Below, one piece after another: positions 28,204 to 36,637 of a stretch of 64,000 nucleotides of DNA. The position numbers and the translations under genes are program-made. The DNA is from CAVSUR01 sp963731285. GTDB taxonomy: Bacteria > Actinomycetota > Actinomycetes > Streptosporangiales > Streptosporangiaceae. Position 1 is the first letter of the stretch; each line of letters begins with the position of its first letter. The notes under the pieces were generated by a model. That model was given only the letters and a program-made list of their open reading frames with translations, was not told where the DNA came from and made no database searches. The stretch lies in NCBI GenBank assembly GCA_963731285.1, contig CAVSUR010000001.1, positions 124,001-188,000 on the forward strand, in the 5' to 3' direction.

Positions 28204-29792
28204 GTGAGCCCGGTGTTCCGGCATGGCCGACTGCGGCTGTACCTGCTCAAGCTGCTCGACGAGGCACCGCGGCACGGGTACGAGGTGATCCGGCTGCTGC
28301 AGGACCGGTTCCTCGGCGTGTACGCCCCCTCCCCGGGCACGATCTACCCGCGGCTGGCCAGGCTCGAGGAAGAGGGACTGGTCACCCACGACGAGGCCGA
28401 CGGCAAGAAGATCTACCGCATCACCGAGAAGGGCCGCGACGAGATCCGGGGGCGGCTGGATGACCTGGCCGAACTGGAAGAAGAGCTGGCCGAGTCCGTG
28501 CGCGATATCGCGCGCGAAGTCTCCCAGGACGTCCGGGACACCGTCAGGAACCTGCGCGAGGAACTGACCTCGGCGGCCCGGGACCTGCGCCGGCAGACGG
28601 CCCGGGCGCAGGAAGCCGGCCAATCCGCCGACGCCGACGGCGGCACCGGCCGGACGCGCTCCAGCGCGGCCCATCCCGGCAGTGCCCACCCCGGCAGTGC
28701 CCACCCCGGCAGTGCCCACCCCGGCAGGGCCCACCCCGGCAGGGCGAGTGCGGGCGGGGCGAGTGCGGCCGCCGCCCCGGAGGCCGGGGTCGGTGCTGAT
28801 CACCCGGCCTGGCCCCGCCCCGATGCCCCGGCGGCGGGGACCGGCGCGGACGCCCCAGAGTCCGGGAGGGACCCGGGCGGGCCGACAGCCACGCCCGTTC
28901 CGCCCGGAACGGGCGTGCCAGGAGCCCAGCGGGCCGGCCCGGACCGCGGCTCTGCGGGCGGCGCTCCCGGCGACCCGGCCAGCAGTCCCGCGGACGGCAC
29001 ACCCGGCGACCCGGCGGGCGGCACAAACCGCCGCGGGCGGCACAGACCCCGCGGGCGGCACAGACCCCGCGGGCGGCACAGACCCCGCGGGCGGCACAGA
29101 CCCCGCGGGCGGCACAGACCCCGCGGGCGGCACAGACCCCGCGGGCGGCACAGACCCGCGGGCGGCACGCGAGCCCCTGCGGACGCGGCACGGCGAATCC
29201 GGGCGGAGGCCCGGCGTGCCCGCGACCAGGTGCGCGGCGTGTTCTCCGCCACTCGCGGCGAGGGCGGCAGCCGGGCCGGCTGGGGTGGCCAGGGAGCGGC
29301 GTGGCAGCAGGCGACCGGCTGGGGCACGGGGCCGCCACGGCCAGGAGCAGGGGCCGGCCAGGAGCCGGCGGCCCGGCAGGCCCCGGCAGGTCCCCCGGAC
29401 CGGGCCGGGACGGCGGGCTACTGCGCGACCTGGAGCGGATGGCGACCGACTTCGCCGGGGACCTGCGGGCCAGCGGATGGCGCGCCGAGACCATCGGCGA
29501 GGGTACCGCGGCGAACCTGCGCGGCATCCTGGAAGACGCACTGACCCGGATCCGCGAGGAGATCCTCGGCGACCGCCCGGCCCGGCCGGCCCGGGAGCCG
29601 TCCAGGCCGGGTGATCCGGCGGCCACGGAGCCGGGGACCGCCAAGCCGGCCGCGGGCACACCCGCTGCCCCCCAGCCCGACACCCAGCCGACCGCAGGCG
29701 GGCCGGCGGCCACAAGGCCAGGCGCCGCCCAGCCGTCCGGGCCCGAGACGCCCGCCCCCGGACCTGGCCAGCCCAAGGACACCAGGGGCTGA
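28204..29792 (+). CDS. PadR-family transcriptional regulator with a very long repetitive linker, at least one frameshift
   Basis: About 529 residues after correction. Residues 1-90 are a PadR winged helix (RHGRLRLYLLKLLDEAPRHG, YEVIRLLQDRFLGVYAPSPG, TIYPRLARLEEEGLV), followed by a coiled-coil-like acidic/basic stretch to about residue 140. Some 250 residues of Gly/Pro/Ala-rich repeats follow. The C-terminus (LLRDLERMATDFAGDLRASG, GILEDALTRIREEILG) is conserved in related actinobacterial regulators and lies in a different frame; one base is missing near 29430. GTG start after AGAGGGG. PadR proteins are usually repressors responding to small molecules or stress. The disordered middle is far longer than normal and contains two tandem repeats described separately. 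Confidence 0.8.
28681..28740 (+). repeat. 15-bp tandem repeat, 4 copies
   Basis: AGTGCCCACCCCGGC is repeated four times (the last copy has one change, AGG for AGT), with a degenerate partial copy before it. It encodes a repeating S-A-H-P-G unit in the PadR linker. Because the unit is a multiple of three, copy-number change would alter length without breaking the frame. Confidence 0.95.
29022..29165 (+). repeat. 18-bp minisatellite, 6 perfect copies flanked by a 19-bp and a 17-bp copy
   Basis: CACAGACCCCGCGGGCGG occurs six times without a mismatch (29041-29148). The copy before (29022-29040) is 19 bases and the copy after (29149-29165) is 17 bases because one C is missing. The outer copies therefore shift the frame by +1 and back by -1. 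In the frame open at both ends the array reads R-G-R-H-R-P; without the two length variants it would read G-G-T-D-P-A, which is how the flanking protein reads. Confidence 0.95.
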
Positions 29793-29855
29793 TTCCGGGC
29801 GGTCCGCACGGCGGCCCGCGAATCCCGGGCGGCCGGACGAATCCCGGCGGCCGGG

Positions 29856-30825
29856 TTAGGGGATGAAGACGACCTTGCCGAACTGCTCGCCGGCGACCAT
29901 CGCGGCCAGGCCGTCTCTGGCCTGGCGCAGCGGCAGCACCCGGTCGATGAGCGGCCGCACGCCGGTCTGCTCGCAGAACGTGAGCAGCCGGGCTGAGCTG
30001 ATCACGGCTGCCCATGGTGGAGCCGATGACCTTCAACTGCAGGAAGAAGACCCGGTTCAGGTCGGCCGGCGGCGCGCCGCCGCTGGTCGCGCCGGAGATC
30101 ACTATCGTGCCGCCCGGGCGCAGCGCGCGCAGCGAGTGCCCCCAGGTAGCCTCGCCGACGGTTTCCATTACCGCATCGACTCGCTCGGGCAGCCGGGCGC
30201 CGGACTCGAACGCCTGGTCCGCGCCGAGTTCCAGGGCGCGCTCCCGCTTTTCCTGGCTGCGGCCGGTGACCCAGATCCGGTACCCGGCGGCCCGGCCCAG
30301 CAAGATCAGCGCGGTAGCCACGCCGCCACTTGCGCCCTGCACCAGGACGGTGCAGCCGGGCTCGAGCCCGGCCCGGCCGAACAGCATCCGGAACGCGGTC
30401 AGGTAGGCCGTCGGCAGGCAGGCGGCTTCCTCGAACGAGAGCGCGGCCGGCTTGGGCAGCAGGTTGCGGCGCGGGACCGCGACCCGCTCGGCGAACGTCC
30501 CGTCGTAGCGCTCGGACAGCAGCGAGCGGCGCGGGTCAAGCGTCTCGTCGCCGTCCCCGGCGGCCGGGTCCCCGACCACCGAGTGCACGACGACCTCGTT
30601 GCCGTCCTCGTCCACGCCCGCCGCGTCGCAGCCGATGATCATCGGCAGCCGGTCTGCGGTGATGCCGACACCGCGCAGCGTCCACACGTCGTGGTGGTTG
30701 AGCGAGGCGGCCCGGACGGTGACCGTGGCCCAGCCCGCACCGGGGGCGGGCTCGGCGTGCTCGCCCAGTTCCAGGCCGGTCAGCGGATCCTCGGCATCGA
30801 AGTGCGCGACGGTGACTGCGAACAT
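29856..30825 (-). CDS. Zinc-independent quinone oxidoreductase / MDR-family alcohol dehydrogenase, one frameshift
   Basis: About 322 residues after correction. Medium-chain reductase layout: GroES-like N-terminus with SLNHHDVWTLRGVG and IIGCDAAGVDEDGNEV, then TVLVQGASGGVATALILLG (NADPH Rossmann fold) and ALRPGGTIVISGATSG. No structural-zinc Cys cluster is present, placing it with NADPH:quinone-reductase-like members. The frame breaks near 30000 after GSTMGSRDQ; the continuation ARLLTFCEQTGVRPLIDRVL ... EQFGKVVFIP ends at 29856. Length 3n+1 implies one inserted base. It diverges from the CGNR regulator across a gap holding a tandem repeat, so the regulator may control it. Confidence 0.87.
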
Positions 30826-30892
30826 AGGTGGACCCTAGCGCCCGCCTGGGCCGCCCTGGCGGCGCGGGCCCGGGTGGGCCGGGCAGCGGCCT

Positions 30893-30929
30893 GACGAAGA
30901 ACCGATAGTAGACGAAGAATCCGATAGTA
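30893..30929. repeat. Tandem imperfect direct repeat in a divergent promoter region
   Basis: GACGAAGAACCGATAGTA (30893-30910) is followed at once by GACGAAGAATCCGATAGTA (30911-30929), identical except for one inserted T. It lies between the divergent quinone reductase and CGNR genes in a stretch AT-richer than its surroundings. Two adjacent copies are typical of regulator binding sites; a promoter -10 may overlap (GATAGT). Function inferred. Confidence 0.7.
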
Positions 30930-30995
30930 CTTGTGATCATGTGCCATACTGCTGCGCGGGAAGCGGCCCGAATTTTGCTCCAGGTAAGGACCGGA

Positions 30996-31568
30996 GTGAA
31001 TCTCACGTCCTACGCTGACCTGGCGGTGCGTCTCGTTAACTCGGCCAATGCCGTTGACGATGAGCACGACCAGCTTGGCACGCCAGACGAGTTTCGCATG
31101 CTCGCGGCTAACTGCGCATTCCCCCCTGGGCCGGTCACCCGCGGCGATCTCGATGCACTGCGCCTGCTCCGGGCCGAGTTTAGCCAGATCTTCGCCCTCG
31201 CCGCGGGCGGCTCGCCGCAGCTGGCCGCCGGGCGGCTGAACGCGCTGCTGATCCAGCATCCGGTCCATCCCGAGCTGGTCAGTCACGACTCCACGACGTG
31301 GCACGTGCACCTGGCCGACACCGGCTCGCTGGCCGGCAAGTTCGCCGCCGGGGCAGTCTTCGGCCTGACGCTTTTCCTGGCTCAGTTCGGCATCGACCGC
31401 CTCGGCGTGTGCACGATCGCCGCCTGCCCGCGGGTGTTCCTGGACGCCAGCACTAACCGGTCACGCCGTTACTGCGCCGAGCACGGCGCCGCCCGCGGCA
31501 ACGTGATGACGCTGCCGCCGGGCCGGCCGCAGCCGTCTGGCGGCTCCGCCGCCACCGCCGCGAGCTAG
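30996..31568 (+). CDS. CGNR zinc-finger transcriptional regulator (ABATE domain)
   Basis: 190 residues from the GTG at 30996, chosen because family members start at this position (NLTSYADLAVRLVNSANA) and AAGGACCGGA precedes it; a longer reading exists. The N-terminal ABATE domain spans about residues 1-130. The C-terminal finger is VCTIAACPRVFLDASTNRSR, then RYCAEHGAARGNV. The usual CGNR signature is altered (G-A-A-R-G-N), leaving three clear Cys plus a nearby His. Family members are putative DNA-binding regulators. It diverges from a quinone reductase across a tandem direct repeat, a typical arrangement for local control. Confidence 0.82.
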   Translation: MNLTSYADLAVRLVNSANAVDDEHDQLGTPDEFRMLAANCAFPPGPVTRGDLDALRLLRAEFSQIFALAAGGSPQLAAGRLNALLIQHPVHPELVSHDSTTWHVHLADTGSLAGKFAAGAVFGLTLFLAQFGIDRLGVCTIAACPRVFLDASTNRSRRYCAEHGAARGNVMTLPPGRPQPSGGSAATAAS

Positions 31569-31794
31569 CCCATGACCCGGCTGGGCTTGCCGCAGACGCT
31601 GACCAGCCTTTCCTGCCGATCCCGCCATCGCGCAGCAGCCGGCGGCGGGTCTGGCCGCCCGGCCGTTCCCCTGGTTTACGTTATGAAAATGATGCGCCGG
31701 GGTTGCTTCTCATGCCTTGACGTGATCATTACCATGAGCCCTACTCATCAGGCCTCTTGGCCACAGGAATACGGACCCGGAAGAAGGTTCGAGC

Positions 31795-33468
31795 ATGGCA
31801 TCTGAGTCAGTGGCACCCGCCGTGACAAGGCCGGCCGACATCGGCCTTCGGCGAGAGATGGGGTTGATCGGCGCGACCTGGGCGTCCGAGACCTCGATCA
31901 TCGGCTCGGGCTGGCTGTTCGCCCCGCTGACCGCCGCGCTGCTGATAGGCGGGGCAGCCGTCGTGGACTGGGTCGTCGCCGGAGTCATAGTCATCGTGCT
32001 GGCTCTCTGCCACGCCGAACTCGGCGCGATGTACCCGGTCTCCGGCGGAACGGCCAGGTTCCCGCACTTCGCGTTCGGCAGCGTCGCCGGCATCTCGTTC
32101 GGCTTCTTCTCGTATGTGCAGGCGGTCACGATCGCGCCGATCGAGTGCTTCGCGTTTGTCCAGTACGCCTCCTACTACTGGCCCAGCATCTACAACCCGC
32201 ACGCCAACGGCGGGTCGGGAAACGTCACCGGGACCGGTTTCGTGGTGACCATCGTGCTGATGGCGGTGTTCACCGCGGTCAACTTCCTGGCCATCCGCCT
32301 GTTCTCCAGAGTCAACAACACGATCACCTGGTGGAAGGTCGCGATCCCGGTCCTCACCATCATCGTGCTGCTGTTCAAGTTCCATCCCGGCAACTTCACC
32401 GCCGGGGGAGTCGGCTTCGCGCCGGGCGGGATCAGGGGCCTGACCGCGGCGCTCCCGCTGGCCGGCATCATCTTCGCCTACTCCGGCTTCGAGCAGGCCG
32501 ACCAGCTGGCCGGCGAGATCAAGGACCCGGGCCGCAACCTGCCGCGGGCGATCATCATCGCGGTCCTGATCGGCACCGTGATCTACACCATGCTGCAGGT
32601 CGCGTTCATCGGCGCGATGCCCCCGAGCCAGATAACCCACGGGCTCGCGCACATCACCAACACCCGCATCCTCGCCGGGCCGTTCGCTGGCGTTGCGGGC
32701 CTGATCGGGCTCGGCTGGCTGGCGACCCTCCTGCGCGCCGACGCGTTCATCTCCCCGTCCGGCACCGGCATGATCTACATGACCGGAACCTCGCGGGTCA
32801 GCTACGGCCTGGCCAGGAACCGCTACTACCCGCAGATCTTCGCCAGGACCAGCACCAGCGGCGTCCCGTGGGTCGGGCTGGTCTTCGCGTTCCTGATCGG
32901 GCTGCTCTTCCTGCTGCCGTTCCCGAGCTGGCACTCGCTGGTCGGCCTGATCACCGCCGCGAGCGTGCTGATGTACGCGGGCGCGCCGCTCTCCCTGGGC
33001 GCCTTCCGCAGGCAGGTGCCCGAAGCGAACCGGCCGTACCGGATGCCGGCCGCCGCGGTGCTCGCCCCGGCCGCGTTCGTCGTCGCCGACCTGCTCATCT
33101 ACTGGTCGGGCTTCCAGGTGATCTGGAAGCTCGGCGTGGTGCTGGTGATCGGGTACGTGCTGATCGGCATCTCGATGGCGACCGACAGGCAACGGCCGCC
33201 GCTGGACTGGAAGTCGGCGGTGTGGCTGCCAGTGTGGCTGATCGGCATGGGCATCATCTCCTGGCAGGGACAGTACGCCGGCGGTGCCGTTCTTTCCCCG
33301 CTCAACACCAGCCGCATCCCGTTCTGGTGGGACATGGTCGTCGTCGCCGTGTTCAGCCTGGCCATCTACTACTGGGCGATGGCCACCAGGCTGCCGAAGG
33401 ATGAGATGCTGCGGCTCGTCGGGGCCCAGGCGACAGAGCCTGAGCCTGAGGGACTGCCAGGCCATTAA
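31795..33468 (+). CDS. APC-superfamily amino acid permease
   Basis: 557 residues with about 12-14 hydrophobic segments. APC features are the first helix region LIGATWASETSIIGSGWLFA, ELGAMYPVSGGTARFPHFAF, FAYSGFEQADQLAGEIKDP with the conserved Glu and the PGRNLPRA motif, and SGTGMIYMTGTSRVSYGLAR. It resembles aspartate:proton-symporter-like transporters. Substrate is not assignable. It is monocistronic: a terminator hairpin lies 26 bases after the stop, and the next gene is convergent. Confidence 0.9.
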   Translation: MASESVAPAVTRPADIGLRREMGLIGATWASETSIIGSGWLFAPLTAALLIGGAAVVDWVVAGVIVIVLALCHAELGAMYPVSGGTARFPHFAFGSVAGISFGFFSYVQAVTIAPIECFAFVQYASYYWPSIYNPHANGGSGNVTGTGFVVTIVLMAVFTAVNFLAIRLFSRVNNTITWWKVAIPVLTIIVLLFKFHPGNFTAGGVGFAPGGIRGLTAALPLAGIIFAYSGFEQADQLAGEIKDPGRNLPRAIIIAVLIGTVIYTMLQVAFIGAMPPSQITHGLAHITNTRILAGPFAGVAGLIGLGWLATLLRADAFISPSGTGMIYMTGTSRVSYGLARNRYYPQIFARTSTSGVPWVGLVFAFLIGLLFLLPFPSWHSLVGLITAASVLMYAGAPLSLGAFRRQVPEANRPYRMPAAAVLAPAAFVVADLLIYWSGFQVIWKLGVVLVIGYVLIGISMATDRQRPPLDWKSAVWLPVWLIGMGIISWQGQYAGGAVLSPLNTSRIPFWWDMVVVAVFSLAIYYWAMATRLPKDEMLRLVGAQATEPEPEGLPGH

Positions 33469-33493
33469 TCCAGGCCGCACCAGGTCAAGAGCT

Positions 33494-33520
33494 GGCCCTG
33501 CCCCGCGCTGGGGCAGGGCC
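33494..33520. terminator. Hairpin terminator between the convergent permease and sodX genes
   Basis: GGCCCTGCCCC (33494-33504) pairs perfectly with GGGGCAGGGCC (33510-33520) around a five-base loop. It lies between two convergent stops (33468 and 33529), so it can serve both directions. No U-tract, as usual in high-GC actinobacteria. Confidence 0.75.
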
Positions 33521-33528
33521 GCTCGTCG

Positions 33529-33855
33529 CTAGGGCCGGCGCGGCGGCCAGTAGCGCAGCAGGACGCGGCCCGCGATCAGCTCCGGGCGCACCGCGCCGAA
33601 GACCCGGCTGTCTACCCCCCCTACCCCGGCGTTATCCGACTCGAGCCACCAGCCGGCCTGCTCGCACCGGACGGCGCGTTTGACGAGCAGCATTCCCTGC
33701 CGTCGCGGATGACGCGCGATGACGAGCTGCCCGGGCCGGACCCCTGGTGCCCGCGCGGCCCGCACTCCGCGCCAGACCAGCAGCCAGTCACCGGGCCGCA
33801 GGGCAGGCTCCATCGATCGCTCGGCGACCGCGACGCGCCACAACGGCCAGTGCAC
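33529..33855 (-). CDS. sodX: Nickel-type superoxide dismutase maturation protease (S26 family)
   Basis: 108 residues from the GTG at 33855, which has GGGAGGG five bases upstream. Signal-peptidase-like catalytic residues are visible: the nucleophile Ser in AERSMEPALRPGDWLLV and the general-base Lys in LLVKRAVR; GWWLESDN is the conserved third box. SodX removes the N-terminal leader of pre-SodN so that His1 and the Cys residues can bind nickel. It diverges from sodN with an 84-base intergenic region, the usual pairing. Confidence 0.9.
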   Translation of the reverse strand: MHWPLWRVAVAERSMEPALRPGDWLLVWRGVRAARAPGVRPGQLVIARHPRRQGMLLVKRAVRCEQAGWWLESDNAGVGGVDSRVFGAVRPELIAGRVLLRYWPPRRP

Positions 33856-33887
33856 ATATCCCTCCCGAGATTGCGCGAAGACGAGCG

Positions 33888-33911
33888 GGGTACTGTCGGG
33901 GTTCGGTACCC
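33888..33911. promoter_or_regulatory. Inverted repeat GGGTAC-N12-GTACCC in the sodX/sodN promoter region
   Basis: Two perfect 6-base arms at 33888-33893 and 33906-33911 lie between the divergent genes. sodN is nickel-regulated through Nur in Streptomyces, but the arms do not match the Nur box (TTGCAA half-sites) as I know it. A different regulator or a chance KpnI-type dyad is possible. Confidence 0.35.
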
Positions 33912-33939
33912 AATGATCTGACACGAGAGAAGGCGATCC

Positions 33940-34347
33940 ATGAGGCTGCTCACTAGTCTCCTCGCGCCGAAGGTCACCGCGCATGCGCACTGTGACCTCC
34001 CCTGCGGCGTCTACGACCCGGCGCAGGCCCGGATCGAGGCCGAGTCCGTCAAGGGGATCTGCGAGAAGTACGCGGGCAACACCGACCCTGAGTTCCGGGC
34101 CCGGGCTCTGCTGATCAAGGAGCAGCGGTCGGAACTGGTCAAGCACCACCTGTGGGTGCTGTGGACCGACTACTTCAAGCCGCCGCACTTCGAGAAGTAC
34201 CCGCAGCTGCACCAGCTGTTCAACGAGGCGACCAAGCTGGCCGGAGCCACCGGCACCAAGGGCAGCACGGACCCGGCGAAGGCCGACGAGCTGCTCGGCA
34301 AGATCGAGGAGATCAGCAAGATCTTCTGGGAGACCAAGCAGAGCTGA
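33940..34347 (+). CDS. sodN: Nickel superoxide dismutase
   Basis: 135 residues. The leader MRLLTSLLAPKVTAHA is followed by the nickel hook HCDLPCGVYDP, which after cleavage supplies His1, Cys2 and Cys6. The rest is the four-helix bundle (ARIEAESVKGICEKY, ELVKHHLWVLWTDYFKPPHF). The enzyme dismutates superoxide in the cytoplasm and assembles as a hexamer. All metal ligands are present. The divergent sodX supplies the processing protease. A strong hairpin follows the stop. Confidence 0.97.
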   Translation: MRLLTSLLAPKVTAHAHCDLPCGVYDPAQARIEAESVKGICEKYAGNTDPEFRARALLIKEQRSELVKHHLWVLWTDYFKPPHFEKYPQLHQLFNEATKLAGATGTKGSTDPAKADELLGKIEEISKIFWETKQS

Positions 34348-34371
34348 CTCCGGGTGGTCATATCCGCCCGG

Positions 34372-34405
34372 GCAGGGCCGCGCGGCTGGTGCCGCGCGGC
34401 CCTGC
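34372..34405 (+). terminator. Hairpin terminator of sodN
   Basis: A perfect 15-base stem, GCAGGGCCGCGCGGC (34372-34386) with GCCGCGCGGCCCTGC (34391-34405) and a TGGT loop, begins 24 bases after the sodN stop. No U-tract follows. Confidence 0.8.
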
Positions 34406-34613
34406 TGCTGCGCTAGGGGGTAGCTCGCACCGATCTGTCCGGCCGCCTTTCCGCTGGCCAGAGCAATGCCGGAGAGCCTCGCGGAGAGGCATTGCCGCGG
34501 CGGCTGACCGCGCGCCGCGTCAGCGCAGCGCACAGCGCACGGTAAGTTGCAGGCGGAAGCCGGAATTCTGTCACCGTGGGCAAGCAGTGTCCGGCCGCTG
34601 CGGAAGGACAGAC

Positions 34614-35162
34614 GTGACCGAGGAGACGACGGCACCGGCCATCCGGGAGGCCAGCAGCGCCGACGCTGCCAGCGCCGGCTGCCGGGATGCCGCCGCGGCC
34701 GGGACCCTGGCCCCCGTGCCCGCCGCCACCCGCCGGGATGAGGCCGCGAGCCGCACCCGGGGCGAGTCAGCCGACCAGGTGACGGTGCGGATGCCCGCCG
34801 AGAGCGCCTATCTGTCGGTACTGCGCACCGCGACCGCCGGGCTGGCCGCCCGGCTCGACTTCACGCTGGATGAGATCGAGGACCTGCGCATCGCCGTGGA
34901 CGAGGCCTGCGCGATGCTGCTCAGCCAGGCCATACCCGGCAGCAGCCTGGAATGTCATTTCGCCCTCGACCGGGAGGCGATGACGATGGCGGTGTCGGTA
35001 CCGTGCCTGACGCCGCAGGCGCCCGCGAGCGACACGTTCGCCTGGACGGTGCTCACCGCGCTGGCCGGCAGCGTCAACGCCTACGTCGGGGATGGTGACC
35101 GGCTCACGATCGTCATGCGCAAGAGCCGAGCGCCATCGGGGTTCACGGGCGGAGGAAGCTGA
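34614..35162 (+). CDS. RsbW/SpoIIAB-type anti-sigma factor (HATPase_c_2)
   Basis: 182 residues from the GTG at 34614, which has GGAAGGA six bases upstream. Residues 1-60 are a low-complexity Ala-rich extension. The GHKL kinase fold follows: ESAYLSVLRTATAGLAARLD, then the N-box LDEIEDLRIAVDEACAMLL. The ATP lid/G-boxes are poorly conserved (no clear DxGxG), as in several actinobacterial anti-sigma factors. It probably binds the sigma factor encoded immediately downstream and releases it through partner switching under stress. Confidence 0.85.
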   Translation: MTEETTAPAIREASSADAASAGCRDAAAAGTLAPVPAATRRDEAASRTRGESADQVTVRMPAESAYLSVLRTATAGLAARLDFTLDEIEDLRIAVDEACAMLLSQAIPGSSLECHFALDREAMTMAVSVPCLTPQAPASDTFAWTVLTALAGSVNAYVGDGDRLTIVMRKSRAPSGFTGGGS

Positions 35163-35168
35163 GTCGCG

Positions 35169-36095
35169 TTGACCGAGGATTTCGAGATGCTGCCGGCCGG
35201 ACCGGGCAGCGGCGAGACCGACATCGCGGCCGCGGCGCTGCTGGAGATCCGGGACGCCGCCGAGATCGACGCCGCGGACCTGCGGCTGGCCGCAGGCGAC
35301 GACGAGCGGCCCGCGGGCATCAGGATCAGCCATCCGCCGCGGGAGCGCGGGCACGCCCGTAACCTGTTCGAGCGGCTGGCCGAGCTGCCGCCCGGCGCGC
35401 CCGAGCGGCTGCGCATCCGGGCCGAGCTGGTCGAGATCCACCTGCCGCTGGTGGAGTACCTGGCGCGCCGGTTCCGCAACCGCGGGGAATGGCTGGATGA
35501 CCTTACCCAGGTCGCCACCATCGGCTTGATCAAGTCGATCGACCGGTTCGACCTGAGCCGCGGCGTGGAGTTCTCCACCTACGCCACCCCCACGATCGTC
35601 GGCGAGATCAAGCGGCATTTTCGGGACAAGGGCTGGGCCGTGCGGGTGCCGCGGCGGCTGCAAGAACTCAAGCTGGCGCTGACCAAGGCCATCAGCGACC
35701 TGGCGCAGCGGCTCGGCCGGGCACCGACCGTGGCCGAGCTGGCCGAGCACCTGCAGATGAGCGAGGAAGAGGTGCTCGAGGGCCTGGAGTCGGCCAACGC
35801 GTACTCGACGGTGTCGCTGGACGCGCCCGACTCCGGGGACGAGGACTCCCCCGCGGTCGCCGAATCGCTCGGCATGGTCGATGAGGCCCTGGAGGGCGTG
35901 GAGTACCGGGAGTCGCTCAAGCCGCTGCTCGAGCGGCTGCCGCCGCGGGAGAAGCGCATCCTGCTGCTGCGCTTTTTCGCCAACATGACGCAGTCCCAGA
36001 TCGCCACCGAACTCGGCATCTCCCAGATGCACGTGTCCCGCCTGCTGGCCAGGACGCTGTCCCAGCTGCGCGAGGGCCTGACCAGCGACGAGTAG
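35169..36095 (+). CDS. SigB/SigF-family RNA polymerase sigma factor
   Basis: 308 residues; TTG start with GGAGGA upstream, six bases after the anti-sigma stop. Regions are clear: region 2 (HLPLVEYLARRFRNRGEWLD, DLTQVATIGLIKSIDRFD, FSTYATPTIVGEIKRHFRDK), region 3 (RLGRAPTVAELAEHLQMS) and region 4 (LPPREKRILLLRFFANMTQS, QIATELGISQMHVSRLLART). This is the SigB/F/G stress-type group that lacks region 1. An N-terminal extension of about 80 residues is not conserved. Paired with the preceding RsbW-like protein. From position it may correspond to the stress sigma factor gene near wblE in Streptomyces. Confidence 0.93.
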   Translation: MTEDFEMLPAGPGSGETDIAAAALLEIRDAAEIDAADLRLAAGDDERPAGIRISHPPRERGHARNLFERLAELPPGAPERLRIRAELVEIHLPLVEYLARRFRNRGEWLDDLTQVATIGLIKSIDRFDLSRGVEFSTYATPTIVGEIKRHFRDKGWAVRVPRRLQELKLALTKAISDLAQRLGRAPTVAELAEHLQMSEEEVLEGLESANAYSTVSLDAPDSGDEDSPAVAESLGMVDEALEGVEYRESLKPLLERLPPREKRILLLRFFANMTQSQIATELGISQMHVSRLLARTLSQLREGLTSDE

Positions 36096-36140
36096 CGCAC
36101 CTGGCCCGCCCCGCCGGGCCGCGCCCGCGGGATAGGCGGC

Positions 36141-36542
36141 TCAGCGGCCGGGGCCGGCCGGGCGGCCGGCGGCCAGGGCCCGCAGGCTGGGCGGCGCGAA
36201 CAGCAGGGCGAACCCGGCGATGGCCAGCACCAGGCCGGGCACGCCCCACTCGTAGCGCTGGCCCTGAACCAGGTAGATGGCGATGATGCCGGTGAACAGC
36301 TGCGTGAGCATGGCCGGGGTCCGGCTCCACGGCCGGGCCCGGCGCAGGCCCGCGGCGACCGCGGCCAGCAGGACGGCGGTGCCGATCCCGATGATGGTCA
36401 GGGCTACGCCGCTCGAGGTCTGGTAGGAGCGGCCGGCGGCGGTATCGATGCCGACCAGCACGGAGGCGACCAGCACCCCGGCCGCCTCCACGGCCTGGAC
36501 CACGGCCGCGCCGGCCACCGTCGCCGGCCGGGAGGGCGGCAC
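36141..36542 (-). CDS. Conserved integral membrane protein
   Basis: About 133 residues with four predicted membrane segments (AGVLVASVLVGI, GVALTIIGIGTAVLLAAVAA, PAMLTQLFTGIIAIYLV, LVLAIAGFALLFA). The longer reading starts inside the divergent lipid-kinase gene with an Ala/Arg-rich segment, so I prefer the GTG near 36542. It corresponds in position to M. tuberculosis Rv3217c, next to the DAG-kinase-like Rv3218 and whiB1, from memory. Function unknown. Confidence 0.7.
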   Translation of the reverse strand: MPPSRPATVAGAAVVQAVEAAGVLVASVLVGIDTAAGRSYQTSSGVALTIIGIGTAVLLAAVAAGLRRARPWSRTPAMLTQLFTGIIAIYLVQGQRYEWGVPGLVLAIAGFALLFAPPSLRALAAGRPAGPGR

Positions 36543-36637
36543 CCCCGGCGCGCCGGCTGTCTCGGCGCGGCCCGCCCCGCCGCTCTGAGCGAGGCGCGGC
36601 GCGGCCGTCCTGGCCGCCGCCTCGCTAGCCTGAGCGC

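Noticed and set aside
29022..29165. CRISPR array
   Set aside because: The 18-bp units are contiguous and identical with no unique spacers, lie inside a coding region, and no cas gene is present.
27997..30825. A 942-codon open frame on the minus strand across the PadR gene
   Set aside because: Only its first ~250 codons are a real gene (quinone reductase); the remainder is antisense of the GC-rich PadR linker, open by composition, with no family match.
31717..31747. Promoter TTGACG with TACTCA before the APC permease
   Set aside because: The spacing is 19 bases and the -10 is poor, so it is not supported enough to annotate.
33888..33911. Nur box in the sodN promoter
   Set aside because: The GGGTAC/GTACCC arms do not resemble the TTGCAA half-sites known for Nur.
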